Shown piece by piece: positions 1 to 18,732 of a stretch of 64,000 nucleotides of DNA. The notes beneath the pieces are model-generated. The model worked only from the letters and a program-made list of their open reading frames with translations, was not told the DNA's origin and ran no database searches. The stretch is from Haematococcus lacustris (lineage: Eukaryota > Chlorophyta > Chlorophyceae > Chlamydomonadales > Haematococcaceae): assembly GCA_030144725.1 (NCBI GenBank), contig JASKMD010000004.1:3149828-3213827 (forward strand), written 5' to 3'. The translations under genes and the position numbers were made by a program. Each line of letters starts with the position of its first letter. Position 1 is the stretch's first letter.

Positions 1-299
1 TCAGGGTCAGGGTCAACACTCAGGGTCTGGGGGTGTCCTGCCGCAGCACTGCCCATGTCATTGGCTGCGTCCACTTCTCGGCGAATGCCATATGACGATG
101 ATGGTGGTGATGATGGTCGACTCTCACCCTGTCACACTCAGTCACCATATGCTGGCAGCCACTCACAGTCACACTCACACTCGCAGTCACAGGCGCTTGC
201 TTTGCTCTTGCACTCGTGCATACACCACACCTGTCTGCTTGAACCTCACTCGGACCTGGGACCTACTGCCCCCCACCCCCTCGGCACCCCGAGCTGCAG

Positions 300-3200
300 G
301 TCAAGCAGCTGCCCATGGCCCCGCTGCCCGTGCCCGGCATGGCCTCTGTTGCGGCCGGCTCAGCCAGCTCCCGGCTGCCCCCGCCCCCCTCCCGGCCTGG
401 GGCAGCGCGGGGGGCCCCTGGGAAGGCTGAGGCTGATGACGGCTACATGGGCCTGGGGGGGGCGGAGGCAGAGGCGGAGGCTAGGCCCGCACGCCCGGTC
501 GCACCCAAAGGGTGAGAGCGGGATGGTGGGGCCAGGGAGGGGGAGGGGGAGGGGGAGGGGGAGGAGATAAAGGGATCCATACATGTCAACGAGCCAGGAC
601 GGCAATGGGGACAGCAGACCCCGTTACTGTCCTTTGATGAGCCCCCTGCCTGCCCATGCCCTGCCTGCCCTGCCGCTGCCTGACCACTGTGCCTGCCTGC
701 CTGCCCCCTGCCTGCGCCCCTTGCCCTCCCCCCACAGCTGGGTGTCCGCCAGCCTGGATGGCGAGGCAGCCGGCGGCAGCGGCCCTGAGGGCATGGAGGT
801 CGACCCCGCTGGTCCACAGGGGGAGGAGGAGGTGGCAGCGGCAGCGGCTGCGCCAGGCAGCAAGCGGGGCGCCCGCAAGCTGCGTGCCACACGCCACACC
901 AATGGTGATGCTGGGTCCGGCCAGGAGGAGGGGGGCGGCGATAAGGATGACGACGCCGCTGAGGGCGATGATGATGATGATGATGAAGAGGAGGCGGCGG
1001 GACAGCTGGGGCTGGGGGAGAGAAGCATGAGGCGAGGTGTGTGGGGGCCTCATGGGGTGCACAGCCTGGCAGGCGTACAGGTTCAGGGATGGGTATTAGG
1101 GGTGGGGGGGTGGGGGGGTCGGGGGGGTAGGGTTAGCAGGGGCGGGGGGCAGCAGGCCCAGTGTGCTGTGCCTGCGGTGAAGGCGGGGCGGGGCGGGGCG
1201 GGGCGGGGCGGGGCGGGGCGGGGCGGGGCGGGGCGGGGCGGGGCGGGGCGGGGCGGGGCGGGGCGGGGCGGGGCGGGGCCGGGGCGGGGCCGGGCAGTAG
1301 GGGCAGTAGGGGCAGTAGGGGCAGTAGGGGCAGTAGGGGCAGTAGGGGCAGTAGGGGCAGTAGGGGCAGTAGGGGCAGTAGGGGCAGTAGGGGCAGTAGG
1401 GGCAGTAGGGGCAGTAGGGGCAGTAGGGGCAGTAGGGGCACCTGACCACCTGGGCCCACACTGCCATGTGCTGGGTTCAGAGGGCGGGGTTCAGAGGGGG
1501 GCTTTGAGCCCAGGGGTGTGCGGTATGCCATGCCGCAGGGCTGGCCGGCACCCTGGCTGTCCTGAAGGAGAAGGGCGACCTGGACACCGCCAAGCACATC
1601 ACCTGGGCGGGTCGCGTCAACGACCGCAGCAAGAACGCTCTGCTGGTGGGTCACACATCGCCTGGTGCAACCCCCTCACCCTCCTCGCCCCACCCCTTGC
1701 ATGCGCTGCAGCAGCACGGCAGCAGCACGGCAGCAGCACGGCAGCAGCACTGTTCACTGCTGCCCTGCTGCGCCCACAGCTTGGGACGGTAAGATAGAGT
1801 AAGATGAATCCACTTCCGCCCTACAGTGCCATTGATAGCGTGTGGATGTGGGTAAGATGGAGTGGCCCAGGGTGAGCGCAACCCCCACCCTCAGCTGTAT
1901 CCGCCTCCCCCACCCCCCCCAGCTGCCCCCCCTCCGCCCCGGCTGCCCTACCTCCCCCCCCTCTCGGCCCTCCAGCCGCCCCCACTGCTCCTCTGCTCCT
2001 GCCCCTCCTGCCCCCTCCTGCCCCCCCTGCCTGGTGTGCAGGGTGTGGTGGGCGACGTGTACACTGGCGGTGCCCATGAGGACCGGCTGGCGCGCAGCAT
2101 TGAGGCAGCGCTGACCACCAAGGACGAGTTCGGGCGCGTGATGACGCCCAAGGAGCGCTTCAGGCAGCTCAACTACGAGTGAGCCCCCCCACCGCCCCCC
2201 AGCCCCCCTGAACCCTGCACCCTGCACCCTGCCATATGTGCTACCAGGCCCCAAGGCTGTGATGAAGCCTCCCAACGCCAGCAGCTGCTTTGTGGGATCT
2301 CAATCCCCTGCCTGCCCCTCCCCTGCCTGCCCCTCCCCTGCCTGCCCCTCCCCTGCCTGCCCCTCCCCTGCTCGCTCCACCCCCAGTCCATCACCCTGCA
2401 CCCTGCCCTCCTCACTAATAGACCACAGCGGGGTCCCTGCTGCAACCCCCCACCCCCCACCCCCTGTATCGGGGCTCATCTCCTGCCCCTGCCGCTGTCT
2501 CCCAACCTGACCCCTGCTGCTGCTGCTGCCCTGCCCGCACCCCCCTCGCCCTGCCCCACCACAGCTTCCATGGCAAGCGCCCCAGCCTGAACAAGGAGGC
2601 CAACAGGTTGAAGAAGGCGGGGGAGGAGATTGCGCGGCGCAAGAACGCCACCAGCGAGGTGGCGGAGCAGGGGGAGGTCATGGGCCTTCTCAAAGTGAGC
2701 GCAAGGGTTGGGGTGAGGGTTTGGGGTAGTCATGGGGTTGCGGTCAGGGTCATGGGGTTGGGGTCAGGGTTAGGGTCATGGGGTATGGGTAGCATGGGTC
2801 ATGGGGTTTGTTGGTGGATGCTGCTGGTAGACGTGGCCCGGGCCTAAACTCCAGATGCGGGTGAAACGCGGTCCTGGCAGTGTTGAGATTTCTCCTCCCA
2901 CATTGCGCAAACATGACACGACCAGACAACCACCCTAGTAACAACCTGACAATGCGATGCCCCAGCTGTTGAGCAAGCTGTTGAGTCCTACACATCTTGG
3001 CAGCAGCTCCAGGTGCTCTCAGGGCTGGGCTGGGCTGGAGCGCCTGCCTGCCTAGGTGTTGGGTGTCAGGGCCCAGGCCCCTTGTCAGGCAGCCCCTTCA
3101 GGCAGTGTAGGCGGGTCAGGGTCAGGGTCAGCCCACCCTAACCCTAACCACACCGCACCTCGCCTCTGCCCCTAGGCAGAGCAGGCAGTCAGTCGGGCCC

Positions 3201-3801
3201 CTCTGAGGTCAAGGACCTCAGGCTGTGGACAGCAGCGGGTGGTGGGGGCCACTACTTGCCCTCCCCCACACACACCCACACACCCACAGCTGCCCCTACC
3301 CCTGCCCCTGCGTTTGCCAAGTCTTTTCTGCTGCCGCTCCCACTCCTGCCACCGCCATCACCACCTTCATCATGCTGCATAGCACCCAAGAGGTTAAAGG
3401 GGAGTAGGGGACTATCAGGCTCCAGGCTGCGACTGACCCCTCCCCTGCCCTCACCTTCCCTCACCGCTGCCCCTACTCACTTCCTGCACCCTCCCCTCCC
3501 CTGCCTCTACCCTCCCCATGCTCCTACCCCCCCTTGCCCCCTTGCCCACCCCCCTTCGCAGGTGACTGAGAAGGTGCAGCAGCCGTACGTAGTGCTGCAA
3601 GGCAAGGGGGCAATGGAGACGCTGAAGTCCGCCGGCATGCTGCCCCCCGCTGCCCACGGCAAGACGGCAGCAGGCAAAGCAGGGCACAAGGGCAAGGCGG
3701 GGGGAGGCAGGCACGCGGGCCCCCTGGGTTCCCTCACTCCCCTGCTGGGGGACAAGAAGGTGGAGGCCATGCTGGGTGTGAAGAAGCCGCACAAGCACTG
3801 A
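300..3801 (+). CDS. SART1: SART1/DOT2/SNU66 tri-snRNP splicing factor, C-terminal part
   Basis: SART-1 family proteins are U4/U6.U5 tri-snRNP components needed for spliceosome activation in the nucleus. Six exons join in phase: 300-511, 738-1036, 1539-1645, 2042-2178, 2565-2694 and 3562-3801, the last ending in TGA. Seen in order: an acidic Asp/Glu-rich stretch, GLAGTLAVLKEKGDLDTAKH, DEFGRVMTPKERFRQLNY joined across an intron to FHGK, TEKVQQPYVVLQGKG, and the hallmark C-terminus GSLTPLLGDKKVEAMLGVKK. The order and wording match the C-terminal half of plant DOT2 and animal SART1. The first visible exon opens with a splice acceptor (CTGCAG), so the N-terminus lies upstream of or outside the window. 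Introns 2 and 4 carry tandem repeats. The identity is near certain; the first exon is less so. Confidence 0.95.
1183..1440. repeat. GGGGC pentamer array followed by GGGGCAGTA 9-mer array
   Basis: A run of GGGGC units (1183 to about 1294) passes directly into about 16 copies of GGGGCAGTA. Both lie in the SART1 intron 1037-1538. The G-rich strand is the coding strand, so the pre-mRNA could form G-quadruplexes (inference). Confidence 0.95.
2306..2371. repeat. CCTGCCTGCCCCTCC minisatellite in SART1 intron
   Basis: Four to five near-perfect copies of a C/T-rich 15-mer in the intron between the exons ending at 2178 and starting at 2565. Confidence 0.85.
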
Positions 3802-5320
3802 GGGTGTGGGTACACGCCCCTCCCCTGCCGACCTGCCTGCCTGTGGGTCAGCTGCGCGGGTGGGGAGGGGTGGGGTGGGGTGGGGTGCATTGTCTATCGC
3901 TCAACCTCCCATGTAGGGTGGCAATGGGGAATGAGCCAGGCTTGTAGGGGAAGGCAACCCAACGCTTCGCCGCAAGGGGGGTGGGGGGGGGGGGGGGGGG
4001 GCAACCCAACGCTTCGCCGCAAGGGGGGTGGGGGGGGTGCAGCATCCATCGCCTCACCTCTGAGAGGGGGTGGGGTTGGGGAGTTAGTCAGGCATCCAGC
4101 CAACCCAGCCCCGGCGAAGGTGGAGGGGAGATGTGTGCAAAGTGTGCCACACTGCACAGGCAGCAGCGGGTCGCCTGTTGCTGGCCGCCCTTCCCTGCCA
4201 AGATGGCAGCCTGTGGGCCAGCCGGGTGGGTCTGAAGGGGGAGGGGGGAGGTGTGCCGCATGGCTGACCCTCATGAACCTTTCACCTAAGCCACATAGGC
4301 TGCAATGGCGAGCCGCCCTGGACTTTCCAGCCTGTCCGCCTGCCTGCCCGCTGCCATGTGCGTTGGGGGCGACAGCTGCCCGCCTCTGGCTGCCGGCTGG
4401 TCTGGCACCAGGGTTCTGGGCCGTGCTCGGGGGCAGCAGCAGACAGCTGCCCCCTGCGTCAGACCTCTCACAGCTGCAGGATCACGGGGAGAGAGTTGCA
4501 ACAGCTGCTGTGCAGGCACTCCTTCAGGTTTTGTGCCGCTGCGCATGCTCAATTGCCTGCAGCTGGCACGCAGCCTGACCGCCCTCCTCCCTGTGGTTGT
4601 TGAATCTGTCTGTAACGCACTCGATGAGTCAGGCGACTCTTGGTCATTCATTTCTTTGCTTGCATGGTGGCTGCTGCTTCCCCAAAGTGTGTCTAGGTAT
4701 GCACCGCGGCTATGGAGGCTGCGGTGTCCAGTGGTGGGAGCAGAGAAACAGATTGCTGCAATGAATCAGTGCATGAGGTTGGAGCTAGCGTCAAGGCACC
4801 CAGCTTCCTCACAAGCTTGTGCCAAACTCCAAAACAGCAATGTCTCAACATCTCATCTTATTCAAGAGACCCCGACCGAACGGGGTTATGTTGGTTCCTA
4901 TTTTGTAATGAAATGATTTCTGCTGCACGCTTCGATTTGTGCAGTCCTCATTACACCAAGCTCGTCGGCACCCATTGAATACCGATCACACACCCTTAGC
5001 TATCACTGCCATCAGGTTTGCACACATTGATTCAAAGCATGGAATCGACTGGCTGCACCGTCTGCAAGCTCCTGTACAAAGGATGATGCCTTGCACCGCT
5101 TATGCCACTTAATGACATGATTGACAACGATGACATGCACAACAAATCTGACTGAACATGCACTGAACAAGTACTACACACAGCTGACAAACAATAGTTT
5201 TATGTACGTTGCAGGTGAAGCGGCCATATATGCAAGTGATCTACACAGGTCCCCTGGGGCGCCATGGTGGTGCATGGAGTCCGTACATGATGCATATTGT
5301 TGAGGCCCATGTCTCTTTAT
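3802..5320. other. Intergenic region after SART1, with a G-rich direct repeat
   Basis: I see no convincing exon here. At about 3953-4035 the string AACCCAACGCTTCGCCGC followed by a poly-G tract occurs twice in tandem. From about 4600 onward the base composition is more AT-rich and no frame is coherent on either strand. Confidence 0.5.
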
Positions 5321-5683
5321 TCAGCCAGTCTGCTGGCCGGGGTCGCTTTTGTAAGCCAGCAGCCACGCCCACTGGCTTCCGAGGAGGCAATGCGCCTCAT
5401 GCCTGGTGCGGGGCGGTGCTGACCTCCTGCGGCGACAAACGCGGGCATACGAACAGCTATGTGGCAGATCATGCAAGCCAGGGATGGCCCCGAAGTTGTG
5501 GAAGGGTGCTGCGTTGCTTGGCTGTCGAATCAGCAATGACGAGCTTGCTAAACCATCCTGATGCTCCCTTGCAATATTCCTGACGTGTCCCACAGGCTTC
5601 ACACTGCCTGCTGCAGCACCAGCACCCGCCCTTCCAGTGTGCGCAGCCCTACACACAGTCCCCCGCCCCGCGGCCTGCCGCAC

Positions 5684-7425
5684 CTGGGGAGACGTCGGTG
5701 TCGCGGGCATCGCCAACGCCCCATCCGCGGAAGCTGCGGGGGCCGGAGTATCCTCGGCCCGGCCATGCTCCTTGACCGCCTCCCTCAACTCCGTTTTCGC
5801 GCCGCGCTCCGCCTGGCTCTTTGCCATGGTCGCAGTCTTGTCCGCCACCTTCTTCGCAGAGGCCATGGCGGCTGCGGCTTGCTGCTCGGAGCAGTACGGG
5901 ACGGCCAACTCGCCCTCGGCCTGCGAGCAACATCGCAACTTGTGCGCTGGCATAAGTAGTCGCAGGGCGTGCGGGAGTGCGAGCCACGCTTAAGGTGTTA
6001 AGCGTGCCGCTTACTAGCGCAGGATCTGGGGCAAACAGACAGGCAATGGGCCAAGCACAAGGTGTGGGCGAGGCAGGCAAAGCGTTGTGCCCACATTACA
6101 CTCATAGTGTGTAGCAACAGGTCCTGGTGCATTGGCATTGCTGCAGGACGGCAGGCTGCCTGGTGCTGCCCAGGCTGCCCCCCTCACTTGTAGCTGCCCA
6201 GCCTCCCTCACCCCCCAGCCCTCGGCCCCCCTTACCTGCATCTCCACAGCCTCCTGGCATACCAGGCAGGGCGACAGGCAGCAGCTGGCCAGGCAGTCAG
6301 TCAGAGGGGCCCCGGCCAGCCCATACTTGGTGCGCAGCTGGGCATGCACCTGCAGCAGGCAGGTAGGCAGACAGGCGGCGCAAGCGTGTCGTGCCAGGTA
6401 GCTTTAGAGCCAGGCAGCAGTGTGCAGGGCATGTACCATGGGCAAGCTTTCAATAGGAGTCGAAAGCAATGCTTTCATGACAAGCCTGCCAGGAGTACCA
6501 GTGGCAACAGACTCAGAACAACAGTGGCAGCAGTAGCAGCAGCGGCAGCTTGACCAGCAGCATGTGGGGGTGGCCAGCAGCAACAGTGACAGCAGCACTA
6601 GCATACCTAAGCAGCAGCAAGTGCATCATGACAGCACGTCCTCGTGCCACATCCTGCGCTGTCAGGCAGGATCCACACCTTGGCCTTGTAGCAGGGGTAC
6701 AGAGGCACGCAATTGAGCACTAGGCAGATGCACGCCTAGGCCTCACACGTCCTGCCTGCAGTGCACATATCAAATCATACGAGTCAGGTCGCACGCTCTG
6801 CACCGTGAAAATGCGCCCCGCAAATCGCAGTGGTAGGTGTGGTTCCAGCCGCACTGCAGCTGTGCGGCGTGCCTCGAGATACGAACCACGCGCCTGTGAT
6901 GCGGCTCATAGCGCGGCAGTTCGTCACGCTCGAGAAGCACGGCAGGCAGGCGCTCAGGAGGCACAGCGGAAGCTGCGGGGGCACGCAACAATAAAAATCA
7001 CTTCCAGTTTCCAACAAAACCGTTCCATGACCGTCAGGTGCAGGTCGAAGTGCACAATACTGCTGCAATTGTCGCGATTATTTCGCGCAACACTCACATT
7101 GTGCCAACACGCTATCAAGGGACTGCGGCGCATGACGGGGCAGACAAGGCGTTAGGATCGAGGCGGCTAGGCCTGGCCTGATGCAGTCGCAACAGGACAG
7201 TGCGACCCACCTCTGGCGAAACACCTTGTCCCCTGACACCGTGCTGTCGGTCCACTTCATGCTCGTCAGAAGTCCAAGCGCCTCGTTTAGGGCTACTGGG
7301 ACAGAGTCGAAAGCCACGGAGCACGCATCGTTGTCAGGCATGTAGTAGGCTGCAAGGTCGTCTTTGTCGGGCACGTCCGCGGGGCGCGACATTGTGTTGG
7401 GGGCGACTGGGGTGCTCATTTTCAC
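5684..7425 (-). CDS. PLAC8-domain (Cys-rich) protein, multi-exon
   Basis: PLAC8-family proteins are small Cys-rich, often membrane-associated proteins (plant FWL/PCR, animal PLAC8) linked to organ size control and metal tolerance. Minus-strand exons that join in phase 0 are 6735-6679 (ACICLVLNCVPLYPCYKAK), 6349-6236 (begins VHAQLRTKYGLAG, then DCLASCCLSPCLVCQEAVEM) and 5920-5684 (Ala/Lys-rich, probably helical or coiled-coil). The pattern R-x3-Y-x2-G, then DC-x3-CC-x3-C-x2-CQE is the PLAC8 signature. A plausible first exon starts at ATG 7425 and ends near 7211 at GTGGGT. One or two exons between 7068 and 6770 (for example a stretch ending near 7017 and one containing LLERDELPRYEPHH) are probable but unplaced. 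The 3' end beyond 5684 is unresolved. The domain call is good; the complete gene model is not. Confidence 0.65.
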
Positions 7426-7639
7426 TGGTGGTGGATAGTTGTTGTGTGTTGCAAAGAATGCAGAGAGCGAGGAAGGGCGGGGAGATATAACTAACTCAAC
7501 TTCGTAAACAATTCCGGGTCACTCCCGAGGCGCAGGCGCTGTGTGTCGGCAACAGAAAAACATGAAAGGGACAAAGCTGGTTCTACTTGTGTCTTCCCCT
7601 GGCTCAGCGCATATCTCCCTTACTACTAGGGGCCGCTTC

Positions 7640-8045
7640 AGCTGAGATCCGGGATTGATGCCCGGGCCAGTGTCTATTTCCCTGTCACCACTTCCCCTCA
7701 AAATGAGGGGAGGCATCAGCATGAAAGTTGCATGCCGACGCCTCTCTTCATTTTCATTGAAACACATGCTGTAATGTAAGCAACAGCTTGAACAGTGCCT
7801 AGTGCACACATCACTGTGCTACAGGCTGCTGGGCCTGGGCCTTGGGTACCCCTTGCCTGGGGCCGGTGCCCTTGCTCGATGTGGCCACCAGCAGAGCTCC
7901 CCTGGGCGCCATGCGGCCTACCTTACCCGCTGGAGGTTGAGGGCTGAGCTGCATTCCCTGTCCACCCATTTGTTCAGGTCCCCAGAGGCATATTTCACCC
8001 AGAGGCACCACTTGAGGCCTCGCACTGGCGCCTTAAACCTGTGGC
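7640..8045 (-). pseudogene. Fanzor C-terminal remnant with 3' flank (subfamily B)
   Basis: On the minus strand, about 8035-7811 reads GLKWCLW, then KWVDRECSSALNLQR, then after a frame change PKAQAQQPVAQ and a stop. This is a decayed copy of the C-terminus seen intact at 34200-34445 (WVDRDCNAALNLQR ... PKAQAQQPVAQ). The Asp of RuvC motif III is kept but the frame is broken. The 3' flank also matches that of the 34.4 kb copy (CAAGCTGTTGCTTACAT, then GCATGTGTTTCA). It then forms a perfect hairpin, CCCCTCA-AAA-TGAGGGG, at 7694-7710. The N-terminal part is absent. Confidence 0.8.
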
Positions 8046-8359
8046 TGGCTTAAGTCAGCGACAACACAAATGCAGCAATAAATTGCAACAACACTACCTG
8101 GAGGCTGAGTGGTGTAACCTAACAATAAAATCACAGCACCCGTGCAGGAGTAACACATCCATGTGAAGCTCACCCTTGGAACCAACTTGCAGTTCAAATT
8201 AGGCAATGCATGCTGCCACTCAGGGCACCATGTGTATGTTGATGCAGTGCTCTTGCACATGGCAACATGTTTTCAAGCAACCCTGTTGCCCTGCATCCTG
8301 CTGTTGCCCTTGCTCTTTGGACACTTATGCTTCCATGCGTGACACAAGCTGGTGCCCCA

Positions 8360-8575
8360 CCCGCAGCAGCCTGCGACACAGTAGTGCGGGCCAGGGCCTC
8401 CCTTTATATCAGAGCTTTATTCTGTTAAGCTGCTACGAGCGTGCATCAGCGCACGTCACTCCCGCCAATTCTAGGCAATAGCCCTGTCTCAAGGGGCAAG
8501 GGTCAGGCAATGGTGTAGGTGGAGGGCGCCCATGCACCGCGCATGGGAAGTTTATTCCAGTCAGACAAACCATCG
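8360..8575 (+). pseudogene. Old Fanzor 3'-end remnant, plus orientation
   Basis: Positions 8506-8573 contain the reverse complement of the 3'-flank signature seen beside the large minus-strand copies: GGTCAGGCAATGGTGTAGGTGG, a spacer, then GCATGGGAA near a degenerate CAGACAAACC. Upstream, about 8365-8385 reads PQQPATQ and a stop, resembling the Gln-rich C-terminal tail. Too decayed to date or to define ends. Confidence 0.5.
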
Positions 8576-8919
8576 CCCCACATGCGCGCGGCCTGCTAGG
8601 CTTCCATTGCCCATGCATGTGTTGCCCTCAGGGACGATGCTGAAGGTGCTGGCTGAAGGTGTGTCCCTCTCACTCTGCCGCCACCAAGACTGTGGCTGGG
8701 AGCACCGCCAGGCCAGCACTGGCTCCACCCCTGGCCCTGCAATGACGGTGTGTGAGGCGGCTGCTTGCTGGCCGTCACGCCGACTGCACCATGCCGGCTG
8801 CCACGCAGCTGTCACTGAGCTGTGCTGTGGGCCAGGACCACTCCAAGATGCCGCTTGGATGGTCACCTGGCTGGTCGTTGAGCTGGCCACCTGGCTGGTC
8901 AATGGGCTGGTTGCTTGGC

Positions 8920-10693
8920 TCACATATCCAGCAGGTGGAGGGCTGGACGCTGCGCAGGGAGAAGCCGCGGTGGCAGTAGGGGCAGGCTGTGAGGGGGGTG
9001 GCGGGGGGGGTAGCGGTAGCCGCCATTGGTCAGGAACAGTGGCGTGCTGCATGCAAGGCAGGAGGACAAGTGGTCAGGCCAAACTAGCTAGTCGAGCCCT
9101 TAGGGGTACAAGGGGGCAACTGGGGGGCTTGCTTGTTTGCATGCTTACCAAGACCCAGTGATGTTGGCGACGGGTCGGGGCCATGGGGGATGGAAGTGGA
9201 AGACCAGGGGTGGAAGTCGGGCTGCAGGTGGGGCTGCAGGTGGGGCTGCAGGTGGGGTGATAGCGGTGGGTTTGGGGGGAGGTGGGCTGAGCTGGTTGGC
9301 GGTGTAGGGTGGGGGATGGGAAATGCTGGGAGGTGGTGGGGGCGGTGGGGGCGGCGGTGGGGGTGGGGGTGGTGAGGGAATATAAAGGCGACGAGGAGAG
9401 GTAGGGGGTGAGGAAGGGGAAGAGGCAGCAGGTGAGGCAGGGGAAGGAGGAGACGGCAAAGGAGATGAGGGAGGGGAGGGCGAAGGAGGGGAGTGAGGGA
9501 AGGGCGAGGGGGGTGAGGGAGGGGAAGGCGAAGGAGATGATGGAAGGGAGGGGGAAGGAGGTGATGGACGGGAGGGCGGAGGGGGGGAGGGAGGTGAGGG
9601 AGGAGAAGGGGAAGGAGGGGAGGGAGGGGAAGGGGCAGGGGGTGAGGGAGATGAGGGCAAAGGGGGTGAGGGAGGGAAAGACGAAGGAGCTAAGGGAGGG
9701 GAGGGCGAAGGGGGTGAGGGAGGGGAAGGCAGAGGTGAGGGAGGTGAGGGCAAAGGGGGGGAGGGAGGGGAATGGGGGGAAGGAGAGTGAGGTGGAGAGG
9801 AAGGGGGTGGGAGAAGCGGGGGTGGTAGGGGAAAAGGGAAAGGAAGCAACGGGGACAGTGTAGGGGGAGGAGGGTCACTCCAAACGACTGGTGGTGGAGG
9901 AGGTGGAGGTGGAGGGGGGCTGGGTCTAGTGGCGGGCGGGGGTGGAGGTGGAGGGGGGGGTCCCCATGCAGTGGGTGGGGGCGGAGGAGGAGGGGGAGGA
10001 GGGCTGGGTCTAGTGGCAGGCCGGGGCGGAGGAGGAAAGGGGTCAATCCATGTGGCACCAGGGGCTGTGATGGGAGTCACTGGCGGCTGGCTGGGTGGCA
10101 GCAGAGGATTTCCTGACTTGTTCATGGCAGCTGCATCAGCCAAGCATGCAGGCGCACTGCTGCCTCCCATGACACACGCAAGGCAGCTAGCTGCCCCAGC
10201 AGCCAATCGGGCACACTGTGGGCATGCCCATGTCGAGCCGGCAGCCGCCACCCTTGCTGACGACGCACAGGCCAGGCAGGTGACCCGGCTGGCGCTGCCC
10301 TCCAGTGAGGAATCCAGGCAGGAGCGGCAGAGGGAGGCGTCCTGGGGCAAGGAGCCAGACACGCAGGCCAGGCACTGCTCAGAGTCTTGACCTGTGAACA
10401 TGCAGCAGGCCAGGGTGCACTGTGCGTGCGGGGGCATGAGGGCATGAGGGGCATGAAGGCATGAGGCAGCTGGGAAGCATGGGGGCATTCGTGGGGCCGC
10501 CAGCTTGGTCTGAGTTGCGGTGCCCACATCACTTACTGTTGTGCACCACTGTAGGGTCACGGCAGGTGGAACTGCACGCCCATGCTTTTGAGCTGGGAGC
10601 ACCGATCTCACATCGCGCACATGCGGCTGCATCACCAGGGGTTGATGAGGGCCTGCCAGGGTAACATGGAGGGCATGCATTGGTCAGGCAAGT
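8920..10693 (-). CDS. Cys-rich, Ser/Pro-rich (HRGP-type) cell-wall or extracellular protein
   Basis: Chlorophyte hydroxyproline-rich glycoproteins combine Cys-rich modules with long (SP)n/(P)n rods and act outside the cell. Minus-strand exons: 10693-10537 (CPPC, CARC and further Cys), 10391 to about 9148 (repeated CLAC/CPQC motifs, then some 280 residues of PPSPSPP and poly-Pro), and a short last exon from about 9049 to the stop at 8920. The first two join in phase across a 145-bp intron (codon A|GT). The Cys motifs are spaced as C-x2-C repeated about every 10-25 residues. No N-terminal signal exon was fixed; MTYGALIWLLCDFAW at about 10769 is hydrophobic but in another frame. The opposite-strand Lys/Glu/Gly frame at 9408-9863 is a shadow of the Pro rod. 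Confidence 0.7.
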
Positions 10694-10769
10694 CTACAGG
10701 CATAGTGTTCAGGGGCGCAGCAGTCCAGGCGAAGTCACAGAGCAGCCAGATCAGCGCACCATATGTCAT

Positions 10770-11290
10770 AGCAGCCGCTCCACAGTTTGCGGTTCCTTGT
10801 ACGGCGTTGTCTCAATTGCGCCGCCTGGTGAGTATCCTGCACAATTTCAATTGTTTACAGTTACGACTGTTCGAAATGCGACAGCTGGGGCGGACAGCCC
10901 ACCACGGCGCCGACAGGGTCTGGTAGTGCCGTGTTTGAGCGGATGGGCACGGCTGCACTATTGCCTGGCAGCGTTAGCAGCCGCAGCAGGCCGGTGACAA
11001 CTATTAGCGCGTATGCGGGATTCATCTACACCGCTTGCATCGCAGGTAGTGCAGCAGGTATGGCACGACTAGAGCGAGCAATGGACGACCGCCGACCATG
11101 TGTCATCAATGATGCATTTTCCAAGCCTTTCGTCGACAAGCCGTCAAAGCATATACCCCCCACCGCACGACAACCAATACAAGGTCCGCATCCAACGCAT
11201 GTTTAACCTAGTTAGCATACCGTCATACATCTATATGCACGATCAAACATTTCCAGCAAGCTACCCTGTTTCATGTTGGATATGTTCCTG
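10770..11290. other. Intergenic region between HRGP and PAO-like genes
   Basis: Both neighbours are read leftward, so this holds the 5' side of the HRGP gene and the 3' flank of the PAO-like gene. I see no further exon that I can support. Confidence 0.4.
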
Positions 11291-18578
<7,288 letters not shown>

Positions 18579-18732
18579 GTCGTGTTACGCTAAGGAACTA
18601 GCGCCTAGTTAGTCGGCTTTCTACAGGGGTACCTGTAGCTTACGTGGTTCCGCCATGTTTGATACACATGACATGCGTCACGAGCACCGAAACATGCTTG
18701 CAAGCCCGTGGCTATAGACCCCTTCTGCCCCC

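Noticed and set aside
1..40. Telomere-like repeat at the window start (TCAGGG units)
   Set aside because: Only two to three units, and not the TTTTAGGG or TTTAGGG type expected in green algae; similar GGGTCA runs occur at 2740 and 3115.
1096..1797. Open frames reading Pro-Tyr-Cys, Gly-Ser-Arg and Gly-Ala-Val repeats
   Set aside because: Translations of the GGGGC and GGGGCAGTA arrays inside a SART1 intron.
9408..9863. Plus-strand Lys/Glu/Gly-rich frame
   Set aside because: Antisense shadow of the Ser/Pro rod of the minus-strand wall-type gene, which has Cys modules and in-phase introns.
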